NCBI GenBank assembly: GCA_021209875.1
Contig: JAGYVD010000002.1
Location: 5,394,001 to 5,458,000, forward strand
Length of the DNA: 64,000 nucleotides
Source of the DNA: Rosellinia necatrix
Taxonomy: Eukaryota; Ascomycota; Sordariomycetes; Xylariales; Xylariaceae
Direction: 5' to 3'
This document shows, piece by piece, positions 23,665 through 34,563 of the stretch. The notes under the pieces are model-generated. The model made no database searches and was not told where the DNA came from. It saw only the letters and a list, made by a program, of their open reading frames with translations. Position numbers and translations under genes: made by a program. How positions within the stretch are numbered: position 1 is the first letter of the stretch; each line of letters starts with the position of its first letter.

Positions 23665-24966
23665 AAGGGGGTTGCGATGCAGGCTCTAATATGTTTCCCA
23701 AGGGCTTACAGCAGGTCAAAAAAAAAAAAAAGAACGAACGACCTGAAAAGGTACTCTGCGCTGTTTTGAGATTGATCATATAAAGCTAAAGCGTAAATAT
23801 AGTGGTTTCAGAGATGATACTCTCAACTTGCAGATAGTTATTCAATATTTATATAAATTATATTAATATATTAATTACTTTCATATCAACACAACTCAAG
23901 ACGTTCCGAGCCTGTCTCAGCCGCCTCCAGAGGAAGTGAAACCTCTATTCGAGTAGTGGTCATGATGGGAACCAAATTGGACCTGTAGCGGCCAATGACA
24001 GTTACACATCGCTTACAACCTGTGCCGCAATCGCTCCAGCAGTACCAATCGCCGTTTTTGCCATGCCTGCCACCCCCGCCACCCCCGCCGGAGGTCCATT
24101 AGGACCACTAGTGACAAAACGTAATTTCGAAAACGAAAAGAAGCTGGATATGACCCCCCAATTGCCACTTCGATTTTATCGTGAAAAACAATATAATGAT
24201 TAATATAGGCCAGACAATCTACAGCATTTTGTCACGAGTGGTCTTACTGGCCCTCTTTTACGTAGGCCCGTAGGACTACCTATGACAAAACGCGCCTATA
24301 GGCTATCTGGTAGGCCGGACAGCCCACGGGCCTCCCGTATTATACTTGTGCCGTGTCCGACCTGGTTCGTTATAAACAAATAAACGTTATAACATTATAA
24401 CATTATGTAACGGACGAAGCATTTTAAATTGTTTGCACGATAAAAATTAGGTGGCAAGTGCGGGGTCATGACCCCCCATAGACCTCCGTCACCCCCGTCA
24501 TCCCCGACACACTATTGCTGTTGTTGTTGTTGTTGTTGTCATATGCACACAACGACATGTATCACAACTGAAGGTATCACCAGTGTCCCTTAGAACTTAT
24601 CAGGATCGTGAATAATCCGGGGCTCCATTGCGCAATCGAAACAGAGGGAAAATGATTCCGCGAGAACTGATCGACAATATATATCTAGGATGTGTCTTCT
24701 TCGGCTGCAAAAGACCCGCACGCATGTAATAATTGTATGTGATGACGGCGGATAGTGAAACGGAGGCAGCAAGGGTAGGTGCTATTGGCTGAAAGTCTAG
24801 TCGACCCTATCGTTGCTCCTCACCCCTGTTTAGTGGCGGTTGCTTGGTGGCGGTGGTTATTTCCCGACTCAAAAACAGCTTTGGCTAGCTGACCTGAGAG
24901 TCCGGACATTCCTTCTTACCGCGCTACCATCCAATCCACGACGCTTCAGTCCTGGCCAAGGGTAGC
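23665..24966. other. Intergenic with inverted-repeat remnants
   Basis: No gene is seen. An A-run lies at 23719-23732, a (GTT)n run at about 24514-24538, and GC-rich CACCCCCGCC-type motifs at 24070-24090 and 24485-24505. The inverted and direct copies of a 21-bp motif at 24101-24292 are listed separately. Confidence 0.5.
24101..24292. repeat. Three copies of a 21-bp motif, two inverted; possible MITE remnant
   Basis: AGGACCACTAGTGACAAAAC (24101-24121) recurs in inverted orientation at 24225-24245 (about 18 of 21 positions agree) and in direct orientation at 24272-24292. The two inverted copies enclose about 100 bp of AT-rich DNA. This is the architecture of a small non-autonomous DNA transposon, but no target-site duplication could be settled by eye. 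Confidence 0.4.
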
Positions 24967-26427
24967 ATGGCGGATAACACATCGACACGTAAGGTGTCGC
25001 CCGAGGGCGATGCGAAAGACCCCATCATCCTCGTCCAGTCCTTCTCTGCCACCGGCCACACCGTCCCCCTCCTGCAGATTACCCAGCACCTCATCCAGCG
25101 TGGCTACGACATTCATTACCTCGGGGGGAACCAGTTCCGCCAGGCCATCGAGGCGACGGGGGCGACGTTCATACCCCTCGTCGGGCTCTGCGACACCTGG
25201 GAGCGCGACTGGCTGGCCGTCCACGAATTCGGCGCCGGCGTGGACATTGTGGCGGGGATAATGAAGATGGTGGCCGCCGTCATGCCCAGCATGGTCGAGT
25301 CGCTGCGGCGCGCCCTGGCCCTCCTGCGGGACAAGGAGCCGGGCCGGGAGGTCGTCGTCGTGTGCGAGGTCGCCGCCGCGGGCGGGCTCGCCGCGCTCCG
25401 GCTCGGCGCCCCGCTGCCGGACGGCTACTCGAAGCCCCCGAGGTCCCTCGGCATCAACATCGTGCCGCCGCTGTGGACGTCGATGGACTTCAACGACCTC
25501 TGGGTCGACGTGCCGTACGACCCGGCCCACAACCGGAAGCTCAACGTGCTGCTGGCCAAGCTCGCGCGGCAGGGCGTGTACAGGGAGTCGTGGGAGGCCA
25601 CCAAGACCGCGCTCGAGGCGTGCGCCGTGTTCAGGCCCATGGAGACCCTGTTCGGCGAGCACGGCAAGATGATCGACCACCGCGCCTGGGACATCCTCTT
25701 CGCCTGCCACGACAAGACGCTGCAGATGTGCATCCCCTCGCTCGAGTACCCCATCACGGACTGGCCGCCCAACTTCGCCTTCGGCGGGACGCTGCCGCCC
25801 AAGACCTGGCGCACCGCCGACTTCGTGTTCCCGGACTGGTTCGCGCAGGTGCAGGAGAACAGCGCCAAAGAAGGCGCACGACCATCTTCCTCCTCCGCGG
25901 CGCGCCGCCCCCGGAAGAGGATCGTCGCCGTCGCGCAGGGCACGCTGGCCATCGACTGGGAGAACGTGCTGATCCCGACGCTGCAGGGGCTCGCGGGGCG
26001 CCCGGACGTGCTTGTGGTCGCGATCCTGTGCGTCCGGGGCGCCACGCTGGCCGGCCGGCTGCCGGGGGCGGTGCCGGCCAACGCGATCGTGGTCGACTAC
26101 TTCCCGTACGACGCCGTCATCGAGCACGCCGACGTCTTCGTCTCGAACGGGAGCTACGGCGTGTTCTCGCACTGCGTCGCGCACGGCGTGCCCATGGTGC
26201 TCTCGGGCCACACCGAGGACAAGGTCGCGCTGGGCATGCGCGGCGCCTACGCCGGCTTCGCCGTCAACCTCGGCGTCGCGCAGCAGACCCCCGAGCAGTT
26301 CGCCGCCGGCGTCGACGCCGTCCTCGCCGACCCCGCCTACAAGGCCCGCGCCATGGAGCTGAGGGCCGAGGCCGAGGCCTTCGACGCCCTCGGCACCGTG
26401 GAGAGGGAATTACGGGCACTGTTTTAA
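24967..26427 (+). CDS. UDP-glycosyltransferase (GT1, MGT-like)
   Basis: This is a single-exon gene of 486 aa. It would transfer a sugar from a UDP donor to a small hydrophobic acceptor in the cytosol. The N-terminal Rossmann half begins ILVQSFSATGHTVPLLQITQ, with the TGH motif that carries the usual catalytic His. The C-terminal donor-binding half has the family signature in VVDYFPYDAVIEHADVFVSN, then GSYGVFSHCVAHGVPMVLSG, then EDKVALGMR. The His of the classical HCGWNS motif is replaced (SNGSYG), as in many bacterial and fungal macrolide-type GTs. An Ala/Arg/Ser-rich linker at about residues 300-318 joins the halves. Codon third positions are strongly G/C. A poly-A run and (TA)n follow the stop. 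The acceptor is unknown, and no biosynthetic neighbour clarifies it. Confidence 0.9.
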   Translation: MADNTSTRKVSPEGDAKDPIILVQSFSATGHTVPLLQITQHLIQRGYDIHYLGGNQFRQAIEATGATFIPLVGLCDTWERDWLAVHEFGAGVDIVAGIMKMVAAVMPSMVESLRRALALLRDKEPGREVVVVCEVAAAGGLAALRLGAPLPDGYSKPPRSLGINIVPPLWTSMDFNDLWVDVPYDPAHNRKLNVLLAKLARQGVYRESWEATKTALEACAVFRPMETLFGEHGKMIDHRAWDILFACHDKTLQMCIPSLEYPITDWPPNFAFGGTLPPKTWRTADFVFPDWFAQVQENSAKEGARPSSSSAARRPRKRIVAVAQGTLAIDWENVLIPTLQGLAGRPDVLVVAILCVRGATLAGRLPGAVPANAIVVDYFPYDAVIEHADVFVSNGSYGVFSHCVAHGVPMVLSGHTEDKVALGMRGAYAGFAVNLGVAQQTPEQFAAGVDAVLADPAYKARAMELRAEAEAFDALGTVERELRALF

Positions 26428-27767
26428 AAAAAAAAAATTCCAAAAAAAAATATATAGTTATATATATATATATATATAGAAAGACAACCCCCTTCCGCCT
26501 TCCGCCTTCCCCACACCGTGACGTAGGCGGCGGCGAGTAACATACCTCATGCGGAAATAAGCTTCATGGGTGTTATTTGAGATGTTATTGGACTGTGTGT
26601 ACTACTGTAACGCCTGATGGCTGCTGCTGTCATATGATGCAACGCGTGGTGCTATCGTGTCACCGGGAAAAATAAAAATAAAATAATACAAGGGGGTTTT
26701 ATGCCCACTCTTTGACGTTTACGTGTTCACTACGCGACTGTAAAAGCAGCATTTCCAGGGCTCCTTGCTCTTTTGATGGCCTTGGCTTGATGGGCCAGGA
26801 CGCGTGGTATCGGATGTTGAGGCGGAAAAACCTAGCCTATTTGGATGCGGCGGCAATAAATTAATGATTCGTCTCCCACTATACTACTGGTTTCCATTAT
26901 GCCCATATTCACCGCAAGGCGTAAGAGTTAAATTATTAAACATTCCTTTTTCCTTTTAAGAAAAAAAAAAAAAGGAGGTAAACTTTTGAGCCCTGTGTTC
27001 TATTTTCCACCTACTATAACTATAGCTTTTGAGGCTGTATCTGCACAAAACGCATCCCCGTTGGGAGGGTACTGAAGTGGGGGTATTGTGACTGGGGCAG
27101 TAGGAAAGTGGATACTCAGGGTATAAAAAGGGGGTGTGTAAACATTTCCATGTAAATGTTAAAGCTTCACTACTACAGATTGTTTTTAGACCAATATCCC
27201 CGATGAATAATATGCGCGAACAAATTAGTTTATAGTTGGAAGCGTAAGGGCGATATGTCTCCAACGGAACCGCTATTGTTATCCCTACTGGATGCAGGTG
27301 GTTCACTTCAGTACAAGAAGCAAGGAGGTCAGTGTACCTAGGCATAGAAAACGCAAGTCTTAGTAGGTAAGCATGCTGGCCACTACCATACGGTGTAGCT
27401 AAAACATCGATCTTGACAATGCATTAGGTACGCTATCATGACATGCATGGCGGCATTAGACGTCATCTCCAGCATCTAACGAGTGTGCGAATATCTGTCA
27501 TTAGTCAAAAGGAACGAGATGTAGCTAACTGCCCTAATAGAGATCAGACTGCCCGAGCCCATCACAACAACATCGCATTGAGCGGCGACATTAAATTATA
27601 GCCCAAACGAGCGTCCCACCAATTTCCCTTCTTCAGGTTGTCCTAAGTCGAATCAACGGCAAACAAACACAAGGTGACATGAACTACCCATAGAAATCAA
27701 TCGTGCAGGGGCAGATAAAGTGCAATGACAACTAGGTGTTATGGCAGCCCCGCCAAGTCAGACAAAA
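26428..27767. other. Intergenic, no gene seen
   Basis: A poly-A run (26427-26437) and a (TA)n microsatellite (about 26459-26478) directly follow the glycosyltransferase. The remainder is AT-rich, with another A-run at 26960-26973. No coding pattern is visible. Confidence 0.55.
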
Positions 27768-29345
27768 TCACATCCAAGTAACCCTCACTTGAATCTTCCC
27801 ATAAGCTCCTGGGATGTCCTTGCTCTCCGACTTCCTGTACAGAGGCTGAAACCTGACGGATCCTAAGGCGATCTCGTCATCAGGGCTGACTGGGTCGTGG
27901 TCCCAGAGCTGCGCAAAGACCACCAGGGTGTCCTTGGTCGGGACGGCTATCACGTTCCTTGACAGGGGGATAGGGTCATCTACCTTCACATCGACGTAGT
28001 CACCGCTCGCCCTGCGAAAGAGCTCACTCATTGCGTGGCCGTTATTGGCGGTGATGTTTCCATACACGTCGGCGGGGTTCTCGTCGTCCCCGTTCTTCAA
28101 GATGACCGTGACCTCCGCATAGAGCCCGTCGCTGATGGCCATGTAGCTCACGACCACTGAGCCGCTGTCGCCGGTGACTTCGCGGTCCTTGACGACGTCG
28201 TATTCGGTGAAGTAGTCAAGCGGGTTGAACGCGACTTGTCCCTTGGCGATGGAATCGTCGGGGGAGAGGCTGTCGTAGTCCCAGAGGTCCAGGTCGATGT
28301 AGAATTCATCCGCGGCCGACAGGGCCCGAGACGGGCCCTCAAGCAGGATATCCTCGTCCGGCCCGATACTGACGTAGTCGTGTTGCGCGCGGCCCCAGAT
28401 GGACACGGTGCCGGCGCTGTCGGTGACGGCGATGGTGCCGTAGAGGCTGCCCGGGCTCTCTCCGTCGATGGACTTGATGCGCACGTGGAAGATCTCCAGC
28501 AGAGGCTGTCCCTTGGCATACGAAGCGTACGGGGCCAATCTGTCCTGATTATCGGCCATGTTGGGAATGGAGCGCTCAGATCGGAACGCGAAAGGTTTGC
28601 TCGTCGAGGCTTCCAGGTGCATAATACCCAGCGCGAGGATGGCTTGCACAAAACTCCAGATACCTGTCGATTCACCATCAAAATCGAAGGTGTGGCCTTC
28701 GTTCCGAGTCCTCTGGACCGCAGAGGACAGCCTAGACCAGCTACGCACCCGGTTGACAAATTGAGTGCCTGGGGCCGACTCAGCCCACCATGCGTTGGAA
28801 ATGAGGGTAGAAATGTCTCGAAGCCTGGCGGCTTCGCATACGGCGAATGCCAAAGTGAGGATGGCCCGCGCTCTGACCCCCAGGTTGGTGTCGTTCGTCG
28901 CTAGGCTTGTAATCGCCCCGCCTATGCGGCTAGAGCTAAGCGGGAGGTTGTCTAATGACAGGCCCGCGGCTGACGTCAAGCCGTTATAGTTCTCACCGAA
29001 ACGCAAGATCTCGGTCGTTGTGCCCGGTTCGTTGATCAAGGTTCTGGAGCCCCCATCCGCGTGGCCCAGTTCGTACCAGGTGTTAGAGCCTCGTGGGCGA
29101 TAGCCGACCAGGTAGAGGTTGTCGGTGCGGAATCGCACCTGAACGGTAAAAGTTGAACCGCGATCGGTGTACGATAGGTTCAGATCAAAGAACTCAAGCT
29201 GCCCCCCTGCGGCTACTTGCGGAGGCAGTACTGGAACATTCTCAATCCTTTCTCCTACTGCGAGTCGGTCCCGTAAGTCTTTGAGAAAGGCGTCGTAGGC
29301 CTCACTGTCGTCGTCGGCGGCAAAGTCTATAGTGAACTTAACCAT
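27768..29345 (-). CDS. Ribosome-inactivating-protein domain fused to two C-terminal repeats (toxin)
   Basis: This is a single-exon, 525-residue protein. Residues about 1-260 have the features of a RIP (rRNA N-glycosidase, PF00161-type) domain, which in this family removes one adenine from the sarcin-ricin loop of 28S rRNA. All five classic active-site positions appear present: Tyr78 (in DNLYLVGYR), Tyr120 (in FGENYNGL), Glu171 and Arg174 (in CEAARLRDI) and Trp203 (in RSWSRLSSAV). No signal peptide or membrane segment is seen, so the product looks cytosolic. Residues about 279-395 and 400-525 are two related domains, each holding an LYG/VYGxI motif and a 'LWDxDxxSPDDxIAxGxVxF' motif. They are probably beta-sandwiches, and no lectin chain of the ricin-B type is seen. 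RIP genes are patchily distributed in fungi, so transfer is possible. Roles in defence or antagonism are inference. Confidence 0.8.
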   Translation of the reverse strand: MVKFTIDFAADDDSEAYDAFLKDLRDRLAVGERIENVPVLPPQVAAGGQLEFFDLNLSYTDRGSTFTVQVRFRTDNLYLVGYRPRGSNTWYELGHADGGSRTLINEPGTTTEILRFGENYNGLTSAAGLSLDNLPLSSSRIGGAITSLATNDTNLGVRARAILTLAFAVCEAARLRDISTLISNAWWAESAPGTQFVNRVRSWSRLSSAVQRTRNEGHTFDFDGESTGIWSFVQAILALGIMHLEASTSKPFAFRSERSIPNMADNQDRLAPYASYAKGQPLLEIFHVRIKSIDGESPGSLYGTIAVTDSAGTVSIWGRAQHDYVSIGPDEDILLEGPSRALSAADEFYIDLDLWDYDSLSPDDSIAKGQVAFNPLDYFTEYDVVKDREVTGDSGSVVVSYMAISDGLYAEVTVILKNGDDENPADVYGNITANNGHAMSELFRRASGDYVDVKVDDPIPLSRNVIAVPTKDTLVVFAQLWDHDPVSPDDEIALGSVRFQPLYRKSESKDIPGAYGKIQVRVTWM

Positions 29346-29888
29346 GACTGGGGATCTCGCCTATCATTTCATCCAAATAATTAGTTTCGAAATGCTCATG
29401 AGGATGCGGATAAAGTATTGACTTGACCACCCAGACAGGCAGGCAGGCAGGTCAATTTTGGGAGTGAGAGCGGGATGCTGTAAGTCTTTTCTCACCTCTT
29501 TTTCCAGCCTTGCACGTCAATTGAACGTCACTTGCAGTCTCCTTTGATATCAAAGCAGTAAGAAGAACTTGAGAACGTTGTGGTTTGAAGCCGAGGCATT
29601 CTCACCTCATCGAAGACATCGATCGGGTTTATATAGAGACGAGCGAGTCTTCATGGTACATCGATGCCCTCTCACAATGATGGGAAGCTCAAGGCTTATT
29701 CATATCGTCACACATATTACGAAGTGCCAAGGAATTCACGCACGCCAAGAGGCCTGTTCGGTACGGCCACTCGATAGAAAGAATCGACATGCAGGTAGCT
29801 GAAGAGTCACACGACGAAGCCGTATAAATAACTGGATTATACTATACTCAGCACTGGCCAGAGATTAGGTATGAATAGCCCAACGTAG

Positions 29889-29948
29889 TCTCAAGCGACG
29901 AAGAGAAGTTCCTGGAGAGAAGTTCCTCTTCTCTTCATCGCACTTGAG
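29889..29948. repeat. Imperfect inverted repeat (hairpin)
   Basis: The left arm CTCAAGCGACGAAGAGAAG and the right arm CTTCTCTTCATCGCACTTGAG are near-perfect reverse complements around a short loop that itself repeats AGAGAAGTTCCT. It lies in intergenic DNA upstream of the RIP gene and has no gene next to it that it could terminate. Confidence 0.6.
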
Positions 29949-31701
29949 GCCTAAGAAGATTGTTATACGAATTGAACATTATTATGTTCCAAGCCCTGGA
30001 TTCGTAGCCCTTGTCACACATGTAGAGTAACCTGTTCGTAGAGCGCACGAATAGTAGTCCTCCTCTGACTTATCACAGAGACATACAAATATAATGCAAG
30101 AAACCGTTAACAAGAACCAACCTCAACCATGTGAAGGGTCAAATTGTGTTTTGTCTCAGGTCCAGCGAGCGTTGTACCTGATCTAGGGGAAGGCTTCGAT
30201 TAGTCAATAGCTTGATTAAAACTGACTGTTTGTAGGTTTTCCTGATTGAACTCATTAACTAAGGAAATTCCCCGGCTGACTTTCACAAATTTCATTAATT
30301 CTAGTTAGTTACCTAATTGCGAAAAAAAAAAAAAATTGGTTTCTTTTTTTCTTATTTTACAAGAAAAAGGAGTGCAGAATATGCATAGGTGGCTAACCAA
30401 TAACCAGGCCCTGTACATCAGATACACATCTGCCACCACCTGCTGTACCCACAAAGCTGTTAGCTCACCCGTAGACGGATGGAATCCCATGAACATTTCC
30501 ACTTACTCTGCCGTTTAATAGAGAAAAAAATATAGTTATATAAAAAAAATAAAAACGTTTAAAATCAAGAGTTTGGTTTGTTTATTCATTGTTAAGTTGT
30601 TTTTAAAAGGTGTGTAATGTTTTGCCATACTTGATTGGGGGGCACGTACGTCGTCTGTCGGTCTGCGCAACGTTCCGAGCGGCTAGGACAATCGAAACTC
30701 TTTGTGACGGCAGCAGATACCGGCAGCAGAGGACACATACTACCGTAATGGCCTGTACGACTTCGCAAAATAGGATACTATCTCAATCAAAGTAAAACCT
30801 GATAGGCATAACTTAACCGGCAGAACATGAACCACGGCTCGGCTGGTTCTGAGCAACGCCATAAATACCACACCTGCGGATGACGCGGCATACCCGCCCG
30901 CGGAGAAGAGTACCTACTCTATTCGGGGCACGGAGGAGATTTGATTGTGTCCATTTCCCTACGTACGTATCGCGAGATGTAAAACATAGGATGACGCATC
31001 TCAAACACGTCCAAAGACTCATCTTCATATATGTCAACATTTCTGACCTCGGCCGATCATTCAGAACCAGGGAGACAGCGTCACAGTGCCCCATGACAAT
31101 GCATGGAACTGTGTTCTCTCTAATCTAATCAGATCCCAGTATATATCTATGGGTAGGTAACTAACCTAACAGAGCTAGGCTAGATTCTTGGGTCAAGTGT
31201 TGACACACGCTTGAATGCCAAGTTGCATTTAATGATAAATGATAAATGATAAATACTCAATCTGCTGGAGGATACGAGAGCGAGCTGCTTACCTAAAGGC
31301 ACACGCAGAGCCTACGTAAGTTTGTGTCTGAAACGAACATTGGCATACCTTGGTAACCGAGACCTGCCTAGATTAAGTAATCATACGTCATCACGAATAC
31401 GAAAAGACTGGGGACAAACGGGATTGAGGACATTCGGAATTTGGTGATGAGGAGACTTTTTTTTTTTTTTTTCCCGGGTTCTTCTGCAATAATCTTTTCT
31501 TCTTTCCCTGTGGAACTTTTACCGAGCCTTCCCGTTGGGTCGATTGGCGGGTAGAAATCTGTACTGTGTGTAATATGGAAGTACCACTTCGGGTAAAGGT
31601 GCTACAATACTATGCCCAACCTGACTCGTCTCGACAGGTATCACTTGGGTAGCATGAGGTACTGTAGTGCAGGGGCATCTCCCCCCCTCTGTTATGAGCG
31701 G

Positions 31702-31710
31702 ATCTGATAA
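31702..31710 (+). promoter_or_regulatory. ATCTGATAA: candidate iron-GATA (SreA-type) site
   Basis: This is an exact match to ATCWGATAA, the extended GATA motif known for the fungal iron repressors SreA/SRE/Urbs1. It is about 1.1 kb upstream of the AIF-like oxidoreductase and pairs with the inverted copy at 31778. Confidence 0.5.
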
Positions 31711-31777
31711 CATGTTTCTCCATAATTATCCCCACACTGTACCTTCTTGCGTGATTTTATTATAGCGCGTCGTTTGT

Positions 31778-31786
31778 TATCAGATC
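31778..31786 (-). promoter_or_regulatory. ATCTGATAA (minus strand): candidate iron-GATA site
   Basis: The plus strand reads TTATCAGAT, the reverse complement of ATCTGATAA. It lies 68 bp from the start of the preceding copy, in the same upstream region. Confidence 0.5.
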
Positions 31787-32833
31787 AAGCCGGAATTTCT
31801 AGCCTGGGCTAGTTGCAGACTGCAGCCATCAGACAGCCCCATTGACGGCTAAGCCGCTGGCTTCATTTGGACACCGTCGTTTTTGTATGAAATCCACGCC
31901 CACGCCCACGCCCACGTCCACGTCCACGCCGTGAAATGGAAGAGGAATCCATTGGTGACGATCCTCCCCTCCCGTGGGCACATCCTGTGCACCATTGTCG
32001 TGCATTCGCCATCGGGATCTTCTATCCAATCTACTCATACTCCATCTCGGCGACTCGCCGGTCGTGGTAGTTGTCCTTGGGGTACGCATGAACACGTCTA
32101 ACCCGAGGTAGTGCACGTACCCGCGGACATACATGGCCGGTGAGCATCTTACCCGTCCATACAATTCTGCCCATACAATTCCGCCCACCCAAAGGGTTGG
32201 CCCGCCCGATGTCTCACAAATACCCCGACCCGCTCGCGCTTCCTCGCCTGGCGACATCGGCTCACATCGGCAGAGCGGTGGGGATTGGGCGCAAGAGCAC
32301 AGTATTATCTAGATTACATAGTGACTAGGCATAGTAACTACCTAGGGCAGTTACTAGACTAGGTGGTTTGCCAATGTCCCTTCTTATCCAGTATCCAGGG
32401 ACCACAAACGGGCTAAAAGTGAGAACAATGGTCCCAAAAGGCGAGGCCAAGCTGGCCTTTACTGTACCATGGGTCCCCTGTGACAGGCGGCGCCGGTTCG
32501 TCGTCTCGGGTCCTGCGAATCCCTGGCCTTGCTTGGATCTGTCTATGTACGTAGCACAGGTGCTGACAAGAAACTGGCGGCGCCGAGGGGCCGGAACTTA
32601 TTACATAGTATAGGAGGAGTCGCATGGCTGCTTTCCAATTTGTTTCTATGCCTTTTGAAAAAGGGACACACCGCCTACTCTAAAGATTCCAACAAATCGA
32701 GCATCCATTCATCCAACTTAATTTCAACCGCGATTCCTACACCTCTCCCTACCAACCTCTCTACCTTTCTCTCTCTCTCTCTCTCTCTCTCCTTCCCCCT
32801 TTCTACACCAGACCCCCCCAACCCCAAGCGAAA

Positions 32834-34563
32834 ATGATGCCCAACATGCTAGCGCCTCCCTCCGAGCCGTGCCAGTATCGTATATTCATCGCAGGCGGTT
32901 GTTATGGTGGCCTGTCGGCGGCAATTAATCTCCTAGAGAAATGCGACTCCATCGGCTCGCCCATATCTATTGAGGTCACAATCGTCGACGAGCGTGATGG
33001 ATATTGTGAGTTCCCTACCAAACCAAAAAAAAAAAAAGCAGACAAACCAAAAAAGCTCAACCCCCAGTATTTATGGGGCCGATCGAAGTAGGTGCTAACA
33101 TCAAGGGGGTAGACCACCTGATCGGGTCGCCGCTGGCCATGGCGTCGAAAGAATACGCGGAGAAGGCGTGGGTGGAGTACAAGCACGTCAAGGTGCTGCA
33201 GCGGCCGAACGTGACGTTCGTCCAGGGCACGGTGACGGACGTGGACTGCGAGAACAAGACGGCGACGGTGCTGGAGCGGGCGACGCAGAAGACGCGGGTC
33301 GAGGCCTACGACTTCCTCATCGCCGCCACGGGCCTGCGCCGGGCCTGGCCCGTCGTCCCGCAGGCCCTCACCAAGGCGTCCTACCTCGCCGAGGTCGGGG
33401 CGCACTGCGACCGCGTGCTCAACAGCACGGCGCCGGTGCTTGTCGTAGGCGGAGGTTAGAAACTCTTACCCCCTTCCCGCCCTCCCACACGTACACACAC
33501 ACATACACACACACACACACACATATCACCACCACACGCGTCCCCGATTTACGCCCCTCGATGAACCGACCCTTGCTGATACTCGAGTTTTTTTTTTACG
33601 ATGATTATAGGCGCCGTCGGAATCGAGATGGCGGCTGAACTGAAGTACATGGCGCCGCACGTGCGCGTGGCGCTGGCGCACTCGCGGGACAAGCTGCTGT
33701 CGGCGGAGCCGCTGCCGGACATGGTGAAGGACTGCGCGCTGGAGCTGACGGAGCAGGCCGGGGTGGAGGTCCTGCTGTCGCACCGCGTGGCGAGCAGCAC
33801 GCCCACGCCCGCGCCCGCGCCCGCGGTGGCCGAGGACGGGCGGACCGTGCCGCAGTACACGGTCGAGTTCGCCAACGGGCGCACGATGGTGGCGAGCGAG
33901 GTGGTGACGGCGGTGTCGGCCGGGTCGCCGTCGTCCGGGTACCTGCCGCGGGCGGCGCTCGACGCCGACGGCTACGTGACGGCGCGCCCGACGATGCAGT
34001 TCGCCGCCGGCTGCGTGCCGCACGCCGACGCCCACTTCGCCGCCGGCGACGTCGTCCGCTGGTCCGGCATCAAGCGCTGCGGCGGCGCCCTCTACGCCGG
34101 CAAGATCGCCGCCTGCAACATCCACCTGATCATGCTGCGCGAGCTGCGGGCACGTAATGGTCCCGCTACCGCCGCCGGCGACGACAACGACAACGACGAG
34201 GATAAAGGCCGGGAAGAGGAAAAGGAAGGAGAAGAAGAAGAAGAAGAAGAAGACCCGGATTTCATGCGCCTCGGCGAGACCCCGCCCATGATCGGCCTTG
34301 CCGTCGGCAAGAACGGCCTCTCCTACGGCGCTGAGGGCATGAGCTACGGCCCCCAGGTCATGCAGCTGTTCTTCGAGGACGACCTAGGGTTCAGAAGTGA
34401 GTCGCGTTGTCTCCTACTCGTACTCTTACTGTCCCCTCTGTTCCATCCCCCCTTTTTTTTTTTTTTTTTTACCGCCTATCTTCATAGTTCTCACGCTAAC
34501 GGAATTTTTTTTATATTTTTAGTTGTTTGGGATCACCTTGGTCTTGGTGGCAATACGGTGTAA
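32834..34563 (+). CDS. AIF-like FAD-dependent oxidoreductase
   Basis: This is a pyridine-nucleotide-disulphide-type oxidoreductase of the AIF/AMID group, about 461 aa in four exons: 32834-33005, 33068-33454, 33611-34396 and 34523-34563. All introns keep phase and have GT-AG ends. The N-terminal FAD Rossmann motif is variant (FIAGGCYGGLSAAINLLE). The central NAD(P)H-binding motif is VLVVGGGAVGIEMAAEL, interrupted after its third Gly by intron 2, which carries a (CA)n tract. A C-terminal FAD-contacting segment reads YVTARPTMQFAAGCVPHADA, with AAGDV after it. Residues about 370-400 are an acidic Asp/Glu/Lys low-complexity insert. There is no mitochondrial presequence. Two candidate iron-GATA sites upstream and the position beside sidF suggest iron-dependent expression. 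Ferri-siderophore or iron redox work is inference; a general quinone reductase is the alternative. Confidence 0.8.

Larger units (their letters stand above)
29346..32833. other. Intergenic, no gene seen
   Basis: This 3.5-kb stretch lies between the RIP gene and the oxidoreductase. It contains an imperfect hairpin (29889-29948), A- and T-runs (30321-30334, 31458-31472), a CACGCC/CACGTC hexamer array at about 31893-31930 and (CT)n at about 32769-32792 in the leader of the next gene. Two iron-GATA motifs at 31702 and 31778 are listed separately. Small open frames show no motif. Confidence 0.5.

Noticed and set aside
24946..26211. 421-codon frame antisense to the glycosyltransferase
   Set aside because: It is a shadow of strong G/C third-position bias in the real gene. 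Similar shadows occur opposite the SidF, SidI and ABC transporter genes.
31225..31255. AATGATAAATGATAAATGATAAATA as a cluster of GATA sites
   Set aside because: It is a simple 8-bp repeat with no ATC-W half preceding GATAA, so it does not match the iron-GATA motif.
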